A stretch of DNA of 64,000 nt from an uncultured Helicobacter sp. GTDB taxonomy: Bacteria > Campylobacterota > Campylobacteria > Campylobacterales > Helicobacteraceae. Positions within the stretch are counted from its first letter, which is position 1. Each line of letters begins with the position of its first letter. The notes beneath the pieces are model-generated. The model had not been told where the DNA came from and made no database searches. It saw only the letters and a list, made by a program, of their open reading frames with translations. Shown piece after piece: positions 44,396 to 54,504 of this stretch. The stretch covers positions 1 to 64,000 of the forward strand of contig CASFZH010000002.1 in assembly GCA_949299115.1 (NCBI GenBank), read 5' to 3'. A program made the position numbers and the translations under genes.

Positions 44396-45844
44396 TTACA
44401 CACTATATTGTCTTAAATCATTATGTACTGTCTTGGCACACTCTCTTCCTTCTTTAATAGCACTTACTACAAGACTTGCACCAATACGGCAATCACCGCA
44501 AGCATAAACATTCTGTCTTGTTGTAGCAAAATTTTTTTCCACAATTACTCCATTTGCAAGTGTTATGCCAAAGATTTCACTCACATTATCTTCACAACCG
44601 CTGAATCCCATAGCCTTTAAAACAATATCGGCTTCTAACTCTTTTGTGCTCTCTAATACTTCCGTACTTTTTTTCTTACCATTGATGGTATTCCATTCTA
44701 ATTTTGTTGTAATAACTTTACGTAATGCTCTATTTCCCTTTAAAATTTTTGGTGCTGTACTAAACTGTCGTGGATCATATTTATTGATAGCTATTACCTC
44801 TTCAATTCCATAATCTGTACGTAATATGATGGGAAATTCTGGCCATGGATTATCAGTCTTTCTTTTTAATGGTTTGCAAGGTGAACGTTCAAGTCTTGTA
44901 ATATTTTTCGCTCCTTGACGTAATGCTACAGCAACACAATCTGTACTAGTATCGCCGCTACCCACTACCACCACATTTTTTCCTTTAGCACTAAGAGGAT
45001 TAGGTTTGGAATCCAATAATGCCTTAGTGTGTGCACTTAAAAAATCAAGAGCATTGTATACTCCTTTCAAATCTTCTCCTTCAATATGTAGTTTTCTTGC
45101 TTTTCTAGCACCAAGTGCTAAGATAACTTTGTCATATTGTGAAAGAATGTCATTGAATTTTTGTTGTGTATCAATATTATAATTTGTATAGAATCTAATA
45201 CCATCTTCTTCCATAATTTTAATACGTCTTAACACAATATTTTTTTCTAATTTAACATCAGGAATCCCATACATAAGCAATCCACCGGCTCTATCATCTC
45301 TTTCATACACATCTATTTTGTAGCCCAACAAATTGAGTTCATTGGCACATGCTAAACCAGCCGGACCACTACCAATAATAGCAATTTTTTTACCATTACG
45401 TTTAATATTTCGAGGTTGAATAAGATTGTTAGAAAAAGCATATTCTGCAAGAGCCAATTCATTATCTTTGATAGTTACCGAATCCCCATTAGCATTACAT
45501 ACACATGAATTTTCGCATGGGGCTGGACAGATTCTACCTGTAATTTCTGGAAATGGCATAGTAAGAGATAGTCGATAGTAGGCTAAATCCCATAAACCAC
45601 GTGAAAGCAAATCATTCCATTCTGGAATCAAATTAAGGTTTGGACACCCTATGACTTGTCCTTTTATTTCAATGCCAGCTTGACAAAATGGAATACCGCA
45701 TTGCATACATCGTTTTGCCTGAATTTCTTGTTTTTTAGAATCTAAAAGTAAATGAAATTCATTATTATTACCTATTCTTTCTTGTGGTGGAATAGACAGC
45801 ATCTCTTCTCTTTTATAATCCATAAAACCAGTTGGGTTTGCCAT
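44396..45844 (-). CDS. gltD: Glutamate synthase small (beta) subunit-like NADPH oxidoreductase
   Basis: The protein (482 aa) matches GltD: an N-terminal iron-sulfur-binding region (RCMQCGIPFCQAGIEI, then GRICPAPCENSCV), the FAD site KKIAIIGSGPAGLACANELN and the NADPH site KNVVVVGSGDTSTDCVAVALR. A closing NVYACGDCRIGASLVVSAIKEGR is present. GltD feeds electrons from NADPH to GltB for ammonia assimilation; other GltD-like proteins serve different partners. No gltB is next to it here, so the partner is elsewhere or the role differs. AAGGAGAGATA precedes the ATG. flhA ends about 200 bases upstream on the same strand. Confidence 0.9.
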   Translation of the reverse strand: MANPTGFMDYKREEMLSIPPQERIGNNNEFHLLLDSKKQEIQAKRCMQCGIPFCQAGIEIKGQVIGCPNLNLIPEWNDLLSRGLWDLAYYRLSLTMPFPEITGRICPAPCENSCVCNANGDSVTIKDNELALAEYAFSNNLIQPRNIKRNGKKIAIIGSGPAGLACANELNLLGYKIDVYERDDRAGGLLMYGIPDVKLEKNIVLRRIKIMEEDGIRFYTNYNIDTQQKFNDILSQYDKVILALGARKARKLHIEGEDLKGVYNALDFLSAHTKALLDSKPNPLSAKGKNVVVVGSGDTSTDCVAVALRQGAKNITRLERSPCKPLKRKTDNPWPEFPIILRTDYGIEEVIAINKYDPRQFSTAPKILKGNRALRKVITTKLEWNTINGKKKSTEVLESTKELEADIVLKAMGFSGCEDNVSEIFGITLANGVIVEKNFATTRQNVYACGDCRIGASLVVSAIKEGRECAKTVHNDLRQYSV

Positions 45845-46047
45845 TATCTCTCCTTACATTCTTAGTTTTTAATCTCTCTAGCATGAATTTTGCAACAAAT
45901 AATTATTGAAAATTAGCATATTATATCTTAAAAAAATAGATAAATTATATTTAGCCTGTGAGATAAAATATAAATTTCATTACTCATAATATCGCTTTCT
46001 CTAGAATATTGTTTCGAAATAATGCTCTAAAGCATAAATGCCATTAT

Positions 46048-48273
46048 TTAATTTTGAAAATTAATATCTATTGTTCCAAGCACCTCAAAAGGTGCATTTG
46101 GATCGATCTCTGCATGACTAAGAACCACAATAGAATCAAGCTTAAATTGCTCCAATTTAATGCTTAATGGCATACGTAATTGAGGATCTACTACTAAAAT
46201 AACTGGAGTAATATTACGTTGCAGCATTTTTACACTTTCTTGTTCCACTGCATCTATGAGCTTTTGCATTTCATTGGTATTTAATAAAAGAAGTCTGTTT
46301 CCATGTTGGTCTTTTAGTTTACCAAGTAAAAAATGTTCAGAATCTTGCGACAAAGTTACAAGCTTAATGTTACCATCTTCAGACCTAAATGTGTTGGTAA
46401 TAACACGTGACAACTTTGCTCTTACCTGCTCTACGATAATTGGCACATCGTTTTGCACACTAGGAGCAATATCTGTAATTGTTTCTAAAATTGTAAGCAT
46501 ATCTTTAATTGGGATACCTTCATGTAATAAAGCCTGCAAAACACTTCTGATAACACTTGAAGGCACTTTTTTGGCTTCTTCTATAGCTGTTGGATATTCA
46601 TCTTCTAATCTATCCATAAGTTTTTTTACTTCATCTTTTGTAATGAACTCTTCTGCATATTTCTTGACTAATTCACTCATATGTGTTGCGATAACGGTTG
46701 ATGGGTCAATAACGGTATACCCTTGAATAATTGCATCTTCTTTAAGATTAGCATCAATCCATATGGCATCAAGCCCAAATGCTGGTTCTTTAGTTGGAAT
46801 CCCATCAATTTCTTTTGCAACCATTCCTGTATTCATAGCTAAAAATTTATCTGGCATTACTTCTCCACTACCAATTTCTATGCCTTTTAAGAAAAATTGG
46901 TATGTAGTTGGTCCAATGCCAGGGTCGTCCGTCATTCTAATTTGTGGCATAAGAAATCCATAGTCTCTTGCAATCTTCTTACGTATACCCCGCACTCTTT
47001 CCAATAAATCTCCACCTTGATCTACTGCTGCTAATTTAATTAAATGATAACCCAAATGCAATTCTAAGAATTCTACCTTTAAGACTTCATTGATCGCTTT
47101 TTCTTCTTCTTTTTTAATTTCTTCTTGTGTTTTTGGTGGTTTTTTTGGCAATGGATCATGGGTTTTTGTAGTTGTGGTATCTATTTTAGTTTGCGTAGTT
47201 TTTGTTTTTTTACCTTTAAAACCACCTATAAGCTGATTAAATTTTGTGAAAAAAGAGTTTTCATTTTCACGATTAATAAGCCATGCAGCAAACCAAAATG
47301 TAAATGCAACGAATATGAGTGGAGGTGTAGGAAAATTTGGGGCAAGTGAGAATATAAACATAATGAAACCAACTATTACAAGTGTTTTAGATTTATCTGT
47401 TAATTGCTTGACAAGGTTGGTAGCAAAATTTTCTTCTTCGCCACGGGTTGTTCTTGTGGCTACAATACCTGTAGCTGTTGCCACAATCAATGCAGGGATT
47501 TGACTAACTAGCCCATCGCCAATAGTTAGAATAGTAAAAGTTGCAGCAGCTTCAGTCATTGTCATATCATTTTGAAAGACACCAATTAAAAAGCCTCCAA
47601 CAATATTAATAATTGTAATGATAATGGCGGCTATAGCATCACCTTTTACAAATTTACTTGCACCATCCATGGCACCATAAAAATCAGCTTCTTGAGCCAA
47701 TGTCTCTCTACGTTGTTTCGCCTCTTTTTCATCAATTAATCCAGCATTCATATCTGCATCTATAGCCATTTGTTTACCTGGCATAGCATCAAGTGCAAAT
47801 CTTGCCCGCACTTCAGTTACACGTGTGGAGCCGTTTGTGATAACAAGTAAATTAACAATAATAAGTATAATAAAAATTATAATTCCTATCGTATAGCTAC
47901 CACTGGCCACAAACTCCCCGAATGCCTTTACAATATAACTTACATGCTCAGGACCATGGCTGCCTTCACTTAATATCATTCTTGTAGTGGCGACATTGAG
48001 AGCCAGACGATATGCCGTTACAAAAAGTAAAAGTGTTGGAAAAGTTGAAAAATCCATAGGCTTATTAATATATAGGGCAATAACAATAATAAGCATAGAA
48101 AGCGCAATGGAAATTGTTAGCAACAAGTCAAGCATTGTTGCAGGAAGTGGGAATACAATGAGAAAGATGATAGCAACTACAAAAATAACTACTCCCAAGT
48201 CTTTAGATTTTCCAACAAGCTTTAAGAAAGGGAAAGCTTTTTGCATAATGCTGGTATTTTGTTCTTTTGTTGC
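46048..48273 (-). CDS. flhA: FlhA: flagellar type III export apparatus protein
   Basis: FlhA is the large membrane subunit of the flagellar export gate, with eight N-terminal helices and a cytoplasmic ring that docks chaperone-substrate complexes. Seen are [14 protein letters not shown] and the FHIPEP loop [53 protein letters not shown] follows, then the cytoplasmic domain from about residue 385. ATG at 48273 (MATKEQNTS) gives 741 aa, close to the usual size. The longer frame from 48369 reads a hydrophobic leader unlikely to be translated. It is divergent from rpsO. H. pylori FlhA also influences flagellar gene transcription. Confidence 0.95.
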   Translation of the reverse strand, partial: ATKEQNTSIMQKAFPFLKLVGKSKDLGVVIFVVAIIFLIVFPLPATMLDLLLTISIALSMLIIVIALYINKPMDFSTFPTLLLFVTAYRLALNVATTRMILSEGSHGPEHVSYIVKAFGEFVASGSYTIGIIIFIILIIVNLLVITNGSTRVTEVRARFALDAMPGKQMAIDADMNAGLIDEKEAKQRRETLAQEADFYGAMDGASKFVKGDAIAAIIITIINIVGGFLIGVFQNDMTMTEAAATFTILTIGDGLVSQIPALIVATATGIVATRTTRGEEENFATNLVKQLTDKSKTLVIVGFIMFIFSLAPNFPTPPLIFVAFTFWFAAWLINRENENSFFTKFNQLIGGFKGKKTKTTQTKIDTTTTKTHDPLPKKPPKTQEEIKKEEEKAINEVLKVEFLELHLGYHLIKLAAVDQGGDLLERVRGIRKKIARDYGFLMPQIRMTDDPGIGPTTYQFFLKGIEIGSGEVMPDKFLAMNTGMVAKEIDGIPTKEPAFGLDAIWIDANLKEDAIIQGYTVIDPSTVIATHMSELVKKYAEEFITKDEVKKLMDRLEDEYPTAIEEAKKVPSSVIRSVLQALLHEGIPIKDMLTILETITDIAPSVQNDVPIIVEQVRAKLSRVITNTFRSEDGNIKLVTLSQDSEHFLLGKLKDQHGNRLLLLNTNEMQKLIDAVEQESVKMLQRNITPVILVVDPQLRMPLSIKLEQFKLDSIVVLSHAEIDPNAPFEVLGTIDINFQN

Positions 48274-48385
48274 CATTTGTAATATTTGGTCCCTAAGTAA
48301 ATATGATAAATATAAACAAATATAAATATAGGTTAAGTTATTAAAAAAATAATTACAATATTTTACCAAAAATATTGTAAAGTTA

Positions 48386-48394
48386 TGCTAAAAT
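48386..48394 (+). promoter_or_regulatory. Extended -10 promoter of rpsO
   Basis: TGCTAAAAT lies about 37 bases upstream of the rpsO ATG in the 157-base region shared with divergent flhA. Confidence 0.45.
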
Positions 48395-48430
48395 TTCTTT
48401 TCTACAAAAAATACCTTATGGAGGTCTATT

Positions 48431-48706
48431 ATGGCTGCAATATTGGCGAATAAACAAGAGATAATATCTCAATTTGCAAGAGATTCTAAAGATACTGGAT
48501 CTAGCGAAGTGCAAATAGCACTTTTAACTTTTAGAATTGCAAATCTTACAGAACATTTAAAGAAAAACCCAAAAGATCATTCAAGTAGATTGGGTCTTCT
48601 TAAACTTGTTAGTCAAAGAAGAGGTTTATTGAAATATCTTAAAAGGGTAAAATATAGTGTATATATAGAGACAATAAGAAACCTAAATATTAAAGACAAG
48701 GCATAG
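48431..48706 (+). CDS. rpsO: 30S ribosomal protein S15
   Basis: S15 binds 16S rRNA early in small-subunit assembly. The 91-aa protein begins with Met-Ala and shows [36 protein letters not shown] and [13 protein letters not shown], the conserved S15 core. ATGGAGGTCTATT precedes the ATG. In many bacteria S15 represses its own translation through a 5' leader structure. The short leader here (about 30 bases) leaves little room for one. Confidence 0.97.
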   Translation: MAAILANKQEIISQFARDSKDTGSSEVQIALLTFRIANLTEHLKKNPKDHSSRLGLLKLVSQRRGLLKYLKRVKYSVYIETIRNLNIKDKA

Positions 48707-48825
48707 TGCTACAATATTTTATACTGAAAATACTAGAAAAGCATATCTCTTTTCTCTTCAATATATTGAGCTATACAATAACGATATATAGTACCAGCTT
48801 AAGATTGAGAGGTAGGTTTTTACAG

Positions 48826-49524
48826 TCATTGTTTTGCTACGCAAGAATCTCCATCACCCAACTCACATCCCTTATTATAAAAATATTGTATCATGCGTGT
48901 TTGTTTATGAAAATCTATCCAATTTTCTGTGAAAGGTTGTTCATATATGCTCCCAACAAGATAGCAACTTGATCCAATATTAGATTCACATTCTTTCGTT
49001 AGAATTTGCAAAGCTTTGTCATTTTTTTCTTTAGCTTCTTCTAAGTTTTCATAAGAAAGAAAATCTTTTGCCAAACGATAGCATCCCCACCCATCATTTA
49101 AATCGCAACCCATAAGATAGAGCTCCTCTTCATTTAATGAAGCACCAGCTTTTCCTTGTGAAAGCATGATACCAAGATATGTGCAAGACTCACCACTAGA
49201 TATAGTAGTAGGTGTAGCAAAACAATCTTTGGTTAAAATGTTCTCTGCATGCTTCATATCCTCTACATCATTTGTTTGATAAGCATAATACCAACATGCA
49301 CGACCCAAATTTAAATCACAAGCTTCTTTTTTTAAACGTTGTGCTAATTGCTCATTATTGCTAATAAGTTCTGCATAACTGCTTTGAGAAAGTAGTCGTG
49401 TGGCTTTATTATAACTATCTTCTGAATTTGTGGTTTTATTTACATTACCAAACAATGCTGTGTTATTGTTATTATTAATGAGTAATGTGCTGCATAGCAA
49501 TAACCCCTTAAGTAAAGATGGCAT
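48826..49524 (-). CDS. Secreted Sel1-repeat protein, Helicobacter cysteine-rich (Hcp) type
   Basis: The protein (232 aa) has an N-terminal signal-like segment (LLKGLLLCSTLLI). Repeats follow with Cys pairs spaced as in Sel1-like/Hcp repeats: ACDLNLGRACWYYAY, GESCTYLGIMLSQGKAG, GCDLNDGWGCYRLAK, ECESNIGSSCYLVG and GCELGDGDSCVAKQ. In Hcp proteins each repeat is a helix pair locked by a disulfide, in the periplasm or secreted, with roles in host interaction or envelope function. It is shorter than most Hcp proteins. Spacing to eno (divergent) leaves about 290 bases. The substrate or partner is unknown. Confidence 0.82.
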   Translation of the reverse strand: MPSLLKGLLLCSTLLINNNNNTALFGNVNKTTNSEDSYNKATRLLSQSSYAELISNNEQLAQRLKKEACDLNLGRACWYYAYQTNDVEDMKHAENILTKDCFATPTTISSGESCTYLGIMLSQGKAGASLNEEELYLMGCDLNDGWGCYRLAKDFLSYENLEEAKEKNDKALQILTKECESNIGSSCYLVGSIYEQPFTENWIDFHKQTRMIQYFYNKGCELGDGDSCVAKQ

Positions 49525-49720
49525 TTTAAACTCCTAATCAACAAAACTTCAGGTACCGCATTATATCATAACTTTTATATTCTTTACTAGATGTTTTTTT
49601 TGTTTATGATGGTAGTGCTATTGATTTTAGAATTAACTGTAGCCCTAAAAACTCTTTTATATTTTTTTATTTCCATTAAATAATTTAAAACAATTAGCAT
49701 TAAATTGCATATTATTAGTG

Positions 49721-49735
49721 CCCAACAAAGTTGGG
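49721..49735. promoter_or_regulatory. Perfect 6-bp hairpin upstream of eno
   Basis: CCCAAC AAA GTTGGG forms a GC-rich stem with a 3-base loop in otherwise AT-rich sequence, 78 bases before the eno start and 186 bases from the divergent Hcp-like start. There is no T-run, so it is not a terminator. An operator or mRNA structure is possible. Confidence 0.35.
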
Positions 49736-49767
49736 TCATGAAAATGTTAATATTAATATGAGTATGT

Positions 49768-49773
49768 TACAAT
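49768..49773 (+). promoter_or_regulatory. -10 box of eno
   Basis: TACAAT within ATGTTACAATAA lies 40 bases upstream of the eno ATG. Confidence 0.4.
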
Positions 49774-49812
49774 AATATGAGTGTAAATTTTATAGTTTAT
49801 GGAAGGATTTAT

Positions 49813-51087
49813 ATGGTAACAATTCAAGAACTTGATGCATTTGAGGTTTTAGATAGCAGAGGCAATCCAACTATTTGCACTAAAGTATTATTAAGCGATG
49901 GGAGTGTTGGTAGTGCAATAGTGCCAAGTGGGGCAAGTACTGGAAAAAAAGAGGCAATAGAATTGCGAGATAAAGATAAATTACGTTTTTTAGGAAAGGG
50001 TGTGTTAAAAGCTTGCACAAATGTAACAGAAATTATTTCACATGAACTTATCGGTATTGAAGCATATCAACAAATGAGTATTGATTATATGTTAAAAAGT
50101 GTAGACAATACTGAAAATTATTCTAAGATTGGAGCAAATGCAACACTTGGCGTTTCAATGGCAATTGCCAGAGCAAGTGCAAACTCACTCAATATGCCAT
50201 TATTTAGATATTTAGGTGGTATTAATGCAAGTATTTTACCAGCACCAATGCTAAACATTATTAATGGAGGTAGTCATGCAGATAATAGTGTAGATTTTCA
50301 AGAGTATATGATTATGCCTTTAGGCTTTGAATGTTTTAAACAGGCATTAAGAGCAAGTGTAGAAATTTATCATATTTTGAAACAGATTCTTAATGACAAT
50401 AATTTAAGTACAGGGGTAGGAGATGAAGGAGGTTTTGCACCAAATTTAAAAAATAATGAAGAGCCAATTGCATATATTTTACAAGCTATTGAGAAAGCTG
50501 GGTATAAGCCCGGTGAAGATATATGTATAGCTTTAGATATAGCAAGTAGTGAGTTTTATGAAGATGGACTGTACCATCTTAGAGGCGAAGATAGAAAACT
50601 TGATTCTAAAGAATTAGTAGCATATTATGAATATCTTGTTAATAAATATCCTATTGTATCTATTGAAGATGGTTTGAGTGAAGAGGATTGGGTAGGATGG
50701 AAATATTTGACAGAAAGATTGGGTGCTAAGATACAACTTGTTGGTGATGATTTATTCGTAACAAATACTAATATACTACAAGATGGGATTAATAAAAACA
50801 TAGCCAATGCAATTCTCATCAAACCGAATCAGATTGGCACAGTTACACAAACATTGGAGGCCATCAAATTAGCACAACAAAATAAATATAAAACAATTAT
50901 TAGTCATAGAAGCGGGGAGAGCGAGGATACTTTTATTGCGGATTTGAGTATCGCAACTAATGCAGGTGAAATTAAAACGGGTGCTCCAGCAAGAGGTGAA
51001 AGAAATGCTAAATATAATCGATTGTTGGAAATCCACCATACCGATAAATTGCTTACGTACAATGCAAAAAAACTGTTTTATAGATAA
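49813..51087 (+). CDS. eno: Enolase
   Basis: Enolase converts 2-phosphoglycerate to phosphoenolpyruvate. ATG at 49813 has ATGGAAGGATTTAT upstream and begins [20 protein letters not shown]. It continues with [38 protein letters not shown] (substrate His), [11 protein letters not shown] (catalytic Glu), [11 protein letters not shown] and the catalytic-lysine region [16 protein letters not shown], then [18 protein letters not shown]. The resulting 424 aa is normal; a frame extension to 49777 is not needed. A clear terminator hairpin follows at 51129. A MTHFR-like gene converges from the other side. Confidence 0.97.
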   Translation: MVTIQELDAFEVLDSRGNPTICTKVLLSDGSVGSAIVPSGASTGKKEAIELRDKDKLRFLGKGVLKACTNVTEIISHELIGIEAYQQMSIDYMLKSVDNTENYSKIGANATLGVSMAIARASANSLNMPLFRYLGGINASILPAPMLNIINGGSHADNSVDFQEYMIMPLGFECFKQALRASVEIYHILKQILNDNNLSTGVGDEGGFAPNLKNNEEPIAYILQAIEKAGYKPGEDICIALDIASSEFYEDGLYHLRGEDRKLDSKELVAYYEYLVNKYPIVSIEDGLSEEDWVGWKYLTERLGAKIQLVGDDLFVTNTNILQDGINKNIANAILIKPNQIGTVTQTLEAIKLAQQNKYKTIISHRSGESEDTFIADLSIATNAGEIKTGAPARGERNAKYNRLLEIHHTDKLLTYNAKKLFYR

Positions 51088-51128
51088 TAATAGTATTAAA
51101 ATTGAAATCTGTTGTAAAAATACATTAC

Positions 51129-51165
51129 AACCTTGATTTAATAATCGAGGTTTAATATATTTTTG
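51129..51165 (+). terminator. Intrinsic terminator of eno
   Basis: AACCTTGATT (51129-51138) pairs with AATCGAGGTT (51143-51152) over a 4-base loop, 10 bp with one G-T pair, followed by a T-rich tail. It lies 41 bases after the eno stop and just before the end of the convergent gene. Confidence 0.65.
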
Positions 51166-51173
51166 TTTGGATA

Positions 51174-52055
51174 TCAAATCATTTTTTTAGTATATTGCAT
51201 GTAAAAATTTAAAAATTGTTGTATGTCTTTGAATTTAATATAACTCATACTTATATTGTAGTGTTGTAGTGCTTGAAATATCTTAAAATTTTGTTGTAGC
51301 GGATCGTGTTCTAAACCTATAAGATAATTAAAAGGTATTGATATTCCAAGTTTTTTATTAATAACATTTAGTGCTTGTTTTTTTGACATAAGAGGGAGAA
51401 AACCACAATAAAATGTTATGTTCTTAATATCAGTTTGCATATGTTGTTGATATTCTTCGATTTTGTGTTGATAGAAGCTCAAAAAATCACCATATGACAA
51501 TTTTTCTTTGGAATATTTGTATTCTTTACTATCGTAACAAGATATTGTAGATACTATATTATAAAACGGCTGTGTAATAAAATGTCTCACGCCATATTGA
51601 ATTTTTGTATGAAAAGATTGTATGGTTTGTGGTACAATATCAGAATTTATAGCACAAAAAATATCCATATCTGTAAAATATGCTTCACTAGTTTTTAATG
51701 TCTGTATAAGTTGAAGTGCAGTTTTTGTATCAATAGAACTCTTTTGTACCTTAGTATCACCGCTAATAATGGCTATTTTTTTAATATTAGTATATCGTAG
51801 CGATAAAAGACTGCTTTGTAGGGATTCTAACGTGTGCATACTTGTTTTGATTGTTGGGATAAAATCAATGTGGCAAAGTGATATTTCTTTCGCAAAAAGC
51901 ATTTTCAGATGATTTGAAACCACAATTGATTCTGGATGATGTGAGCAAACTGGATTTGAAGGTATAAGTATATGACTGATTGGCAATATGCTACATATTT
52001 TTTTTATTTGTTGTTTGTCATTCTGAGGATTCGTTGGAATATATTCAAAAATCAT
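51174..52055 (-). CDS. MTHFR-like (methylenetetrahydrofolate reductase fold) protein
   Basis: The 293-aa protein starts MIFEYIPTN, like FEFFPP in MetF (acidic catalytic Glu). It continues with LSLRYTNIKKIAIISGD (the flavin-side strand 'I..L.GD'), YGVRHFITQPFYN, typical of the family, and FYCGFLPLMSKKQALNVINKKLGISIP, like the 'P......F.....G..IP' end. MTHFR reduces methylene-THF to methyl-THF for methionine synthesis. The low overall similarity suggests a divergent member or a distinct oxidoreductase. It lies between eno (convergent) and cheZ (upstream, same strand). The start is ATG at 52055 with a weak ribosome site. Confidence 0.65.
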   Translation of the reverse strand: MIFEYIPTNPQNDKQQIKKICSILPISHILIPSNPVCSHHPESIVVSNHLKMLFAKEISLCHIDFIPTIKTSMHTLESLQSSLLSLRYTNIKKIAIISGDTKVQKSSIDTKTALQLIQTLKTSEAYFTDMDIFCAINSDIVPQTIQSFHTKIQYGVRHFITQPFYNIVSTISCYDSKEYKYSKEKLSYGDFLSFYQHKIEEYQQHMQTDIKNITFYCGFLPLMSKKQALNVINKKLGISIPFNYLIGLEHDPLQQNFKIFQALQHYNISMSYIKFKDIQQFLNFYMQYTKKMI

Positions 52056-52100
52056 TCATTACCAAACTATAAGTACATTATAAATAAAAAGTATGTGTAT

Positions 52101-52796
52101 TTAAGACTTTTTTCCAAATGATGCAATAAGAGTTTCAATATCTGTTTCACTAGCAACTTCATCATGATTGTCTCCAGCAATATATGTCGCTGAGGCAACA
52201 CGTCTAGAATCGTCTCCCCTCCCTTCAAAGAGAGAATTCATATATTGACTCAAAGCTCTCATAACATTTATAACACGTTCAATCTTTTGCCTATGGATAT
52301 CTTGATATTGCATGATATCCATTGCTTGCATGCAAGCATCATTGCAATCCATAGCAGAATTTTTTATATTATCAATGATTATCTGTATATTCTGGGTTTG
52401 TTCTAATGATGAGGCAAAGGCTTTGATTTTTGGAAAATTGTCTACTAATGTAATTAACATTTCTTCTTGAGTTTTTAAATATTCTTTTATTTTTTTTGCA
52501 TTTTTCTCTATCTTAGTAACTTCTGCTCCAATTGCATCAATTTGATCGAAAACCTCAGTCATCTTAACTTCTGAATCTTTTGTCACGTCATCTAGCTGAT
52601 GCACTACTTTATGTTCTTCAGTTGGAGGTGGAGGAGGCCACTTTTTATCGGCTTCTGGTTTATAGCTATTTGGGTCAACAAATTCTGCTTTAATTGCCTC
52701 ATTTTCATTTTTTTCTGACGAATCTGTTGCATTTGAATCTAATGCTAAAGCATCAATATCTTGGGTCATAAGAGAATCTAATTCATCTTGCGTCAT
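52101..52796 (-). CDS. cheZ: CheZ-type chemotaxis phosphatase (epsilonproteobacterial form)
   Basis: CheZ speeds dephosphorylation of CheY-P. Features are the disordered N-terminus with a polyproline run (KKWPPPPPTEEH), a long helical stretch (DQIDAIGAEVTKIEKNAKKI... to NIKNSAMDCND) and the catalytic patch AMDIMQYQDIHRQKIERVI, matching the 'D..Q.QDi..Q...RV' glutamine motif. A C-terminal amphipathic peptide, SETDIETLIASFGKKS, binds CheY. AGGAGGCTTG precedes ATG at 52796. The protein is close in form to the CheZ of H. pylori (HP0170, from memory). No other che gene is adjacent. Confidence 0.82.
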   Translation of the reverse strand: MTQDELDSLMTQDIDALALDSNATDSSEKNENEAIKAEFVDPNSYKPEADKKWPPPPPTEEHKVVHQLDDVTKDSEVKMTEVFDQIDAIGAEVTKIEKNAKKIKEYLKTQEEMLITLVDNFPKIKAFASSLEQTQNIQIIIDNIKNSAMDCNDACMQAMDIMQYQDIHRQKIERVINVMRALSQYMNSLFEGRGDDSRRVASATYIAGDNHDEVASETDIETLIASFGKKS

Positions 52797-52909
52797 CAAG
52801 CCTCCTGGTTAAAATACTGTGTACAAGTATAACATATTTTTTGTTAAAAGCATGTTTTTTTGTTTACGTATATTTAATAAGATAGGTTTAAAAGTTTATC
52901 AATAGAAGG

Positions 52910-53134
52910 CTAACAACATCTTTTATTGCCATTACAACCATATTTTTTATTTTGTGAATCTAAAAAGAAACTTTTTCTACTTTTTGGTTTAGAATGGGGA
53001 TAAACGCGTTGATGGTATTCAAGGTATTTTTCATAACTAGGCAATCCAACTAATAAATGAGAAAAAATTTCAGAGTTACGATAGATATTGTACATACAAT
53101 CTTTGATTCTATTAAATGCTATTTTATTAATCAT
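52910..53134 (-). CDS. YbdD/YjiX family small protein (DUF466 type)
   Basis: This 74-aa basic protein has the family pattern. An N-terminal helix ends at 'GLPSYEKYLEYHQRVYPHSK', then SRKSFFLDSQNKKYG and a C-terminal CNGNKRCC, the double-cysteine end typical of YbdD/YjiX. In E. coli these genes sit behind cstA or btsT (peptide and pyruvate uptake). No cstA-like transporter is nearby, so it is an orphan here. The role of the family is not firmly known. AATATGATTAAT is at the start; the ribosome site is weak. Confidence 0.72.
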   Translation of the reverse strand: MINKIAFNRIKDCMYNIYRNSEIFSHLLVGLPSYEKYLEYHQRVYPHSKPKSRKSFFLDSQNKKYGCNGNKRCC

Positions 53135-53224
53135 ATTTAACCTATATTAATTATATAATTGATTGTGATATGACCTACAATCAGTAAAAAAGTAAGTTTT
53201 TTAAGAACTTTAGGTTCTAGTTTT

Positions 53225-53779
53225 TTAGATAAGACGATACGGTGCTTGCCCAGTCTCATAGAAATTATTGCCATGACAGTCAATAGCTACAATTGCTGGA
53301 AAATTTTCTATTGTTAGTCGTGCCACAGCTTCAGGTCCGAGTTCTGGATAAGCTAAAACTTCATATTTTTTGATACAATTTGATATAAGTGCTGCCGCTC
53401 CACCGACTGCTACCATATACACTACTCCATGTTTTATCATGGAATCTATAACCGCTTGATTACGGTAACCTTTTCCAATCATACCGCTAATACCTTGTTT
53501 AATAATTGTTGGAGTATATTTATCCATTCTCCCACTTGTTGTTGGTCCAGCTGAACCGATAGCATGTCCAGGTTTGGCTGGACTTGGTCCTAAATAATAA
53601 ATTGTTTCATTTGTTAAATCAATAGGTAGTTTTTCATTCCTTGCCAATGCTTCTGTTAAAGCCTTGTGTGCAGCATCTCTTGCTGCAATGATGGTGCCAC
53701 TAATTAAAACTGTATCACCAGCTTTTAATGTCCCGCCTATCTCTCGAGTGAAAGGTGCTTGCAACTGTATTTCTGACAT
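53225..53779 (-). CDS. fumB: Fumarate hydratase class I, beta subunit
   Basis: The 184-aa protein has the beta-subunit (C-terminal) fumarase/tartrate dehydratase signatures: VLISGTIIAARDAAHKALTE, YYLGPSPAKPGHAIGSAGPTTSGRMD, GMIGKGYRNQAVI and EVLAYPELGPEAVARLTIENFPAIVA. Together with the alpha subunit at 55421-56266 it forms an oxygen-sensitive 4Fe-4S hydratase of fumarate to malate. AAAGGAGATAAT precedes the ATG. The alpha gene is two kilobases upstream on the same strand; between them lie two hemerythrin genes and a hemerythrin remnant, an arrangement I do not know from other bacteria. H. pylori has the unrelated class II fumarase. Confidence 0.93.
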   Translation of the reverse strand: MSEIQLQAPFTREIGGTLKAGDTVLISGTIIAARDAAHKALTEALARNEKLPIDLTNETIYYLGPSPAKPGHAIGSAGPTTSGRMDKYTPTIIKQGISGMIGKGYRNQAVIDSMIKHGVVYMVAVGGAAALISNCIKKYEVLAYPELGPEAVARLTIENFPAIVAIDCHGNNFYETGQAPYRLI

Positions 53780-53805
53780 ATTATCTCCTTTAAAATAAAT
53801 TATAA

Positions 53806-54480
53806 CTATACTTTCATATCATTGATATACGTAATATTCGTATTGCAGTGTTTACAGAATATTGGATGTCCACTTTGAATTTTTGTGTGAATACTTGGAG
53901 AAATATTATATACCTTTCCACACATACAACTATAAATATGCAAAACACTATTCTTTTTAACAGCTTTTGCTGTATTAATATTTGGATTGTTATCAGGTTG
54001 ACTTTGTGAAGAATATTCTGATTCTATGAAAGCATTTTCTAATATATTATCTTCAGCCATACTGAAATCATGTTGTTCTTTTCTTGTCTTTGCGAGTATC
54101 TCTTGTTGGAACTCGCCTATTTTCATATCTTCTTGTAAAATATGTCTTAGAAGCCATTGTTCCGTAATAATAGCAAGCTGTTGTTTAAAATCGTATTTCA
54201 TATTTTTAATTAAAAATGTCATTTCAGTTACAATTTCTCTATGATGTTCCCTATGAATACTCAAATATGGGAAATTAATAGATTGCATATATGCCTCTTC
54301 GTCATGAAAATGAGTTCGCATATATTCAAATAGGGCTACTAATATTTTCTTGATTTCTACCGGGTCAGTTTGTTTGCCAATCATATTATCAGCCATATTT
54401 GCTAATTCAAAAAGTTTTTTATGTTGTTCATCTATCATGAAATTATGAACACTGTACTCATTGCTCCATTTTGGTAACAT
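53806..54480 (-). CDS. Hemerythrin-family protein with C-terminal four-cysteine ribbon (copy 1)
   Basis: Residues about 1-135 are a bacteriohemerythrin: MIDEQHKKLFELANMADNMI (His and Glu ligands), MRTHFHDEEAYM, LSIHREHHREI and LRHILQEDMKIG, the full HxxxE/HxxxH/HxxxxD set for a diiron oxygen-binding site. The tail (about 180-224) has SCMCGKVYNISPSIHTKIQS, then FCKHCNTNITY, a CxC...CxxC zinc-ribbon or rubredoxin-like knuckle. This fusion is unusual. GGGAGGCATT precedes the ATG. It lies 26 bases upstream of fumB. Campylobacter hemerythrins protect iron-sulfur enzymes from oxygen; by context this one may guard fumarase. Confidence 0.85.
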   Translation of the reverse strand: MLPKWSNEYSVHNFMIDEQHKKLFELANMADNMIGKQTDPVEIKKILVALFEYMRTHFHDEEAYMQSINFPYLSIHREHHREIVTEMTFLIKNMKYDFKQQLAIITEQWLLRHILQEDMKIGEFQQEILAKTRKEQHDFSMAEDNILENAFIESEYSSQSQPDNNPNINTAKAVKKNSVLHIYSCMCGKVYNISPSIHTKIQSGHPIFCKHCNTNITYINDMKV

Positions 54481-54504
54481 AATGCCTCCCTATTTATGGT
54501 TAAA

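Noticed and set aside
48274-48369. FlhA start 32 codons earlier
   Set aside because: The extra residues are Tyr/Leu-rich with no family counterpart; the inner ATG gives the usual size.
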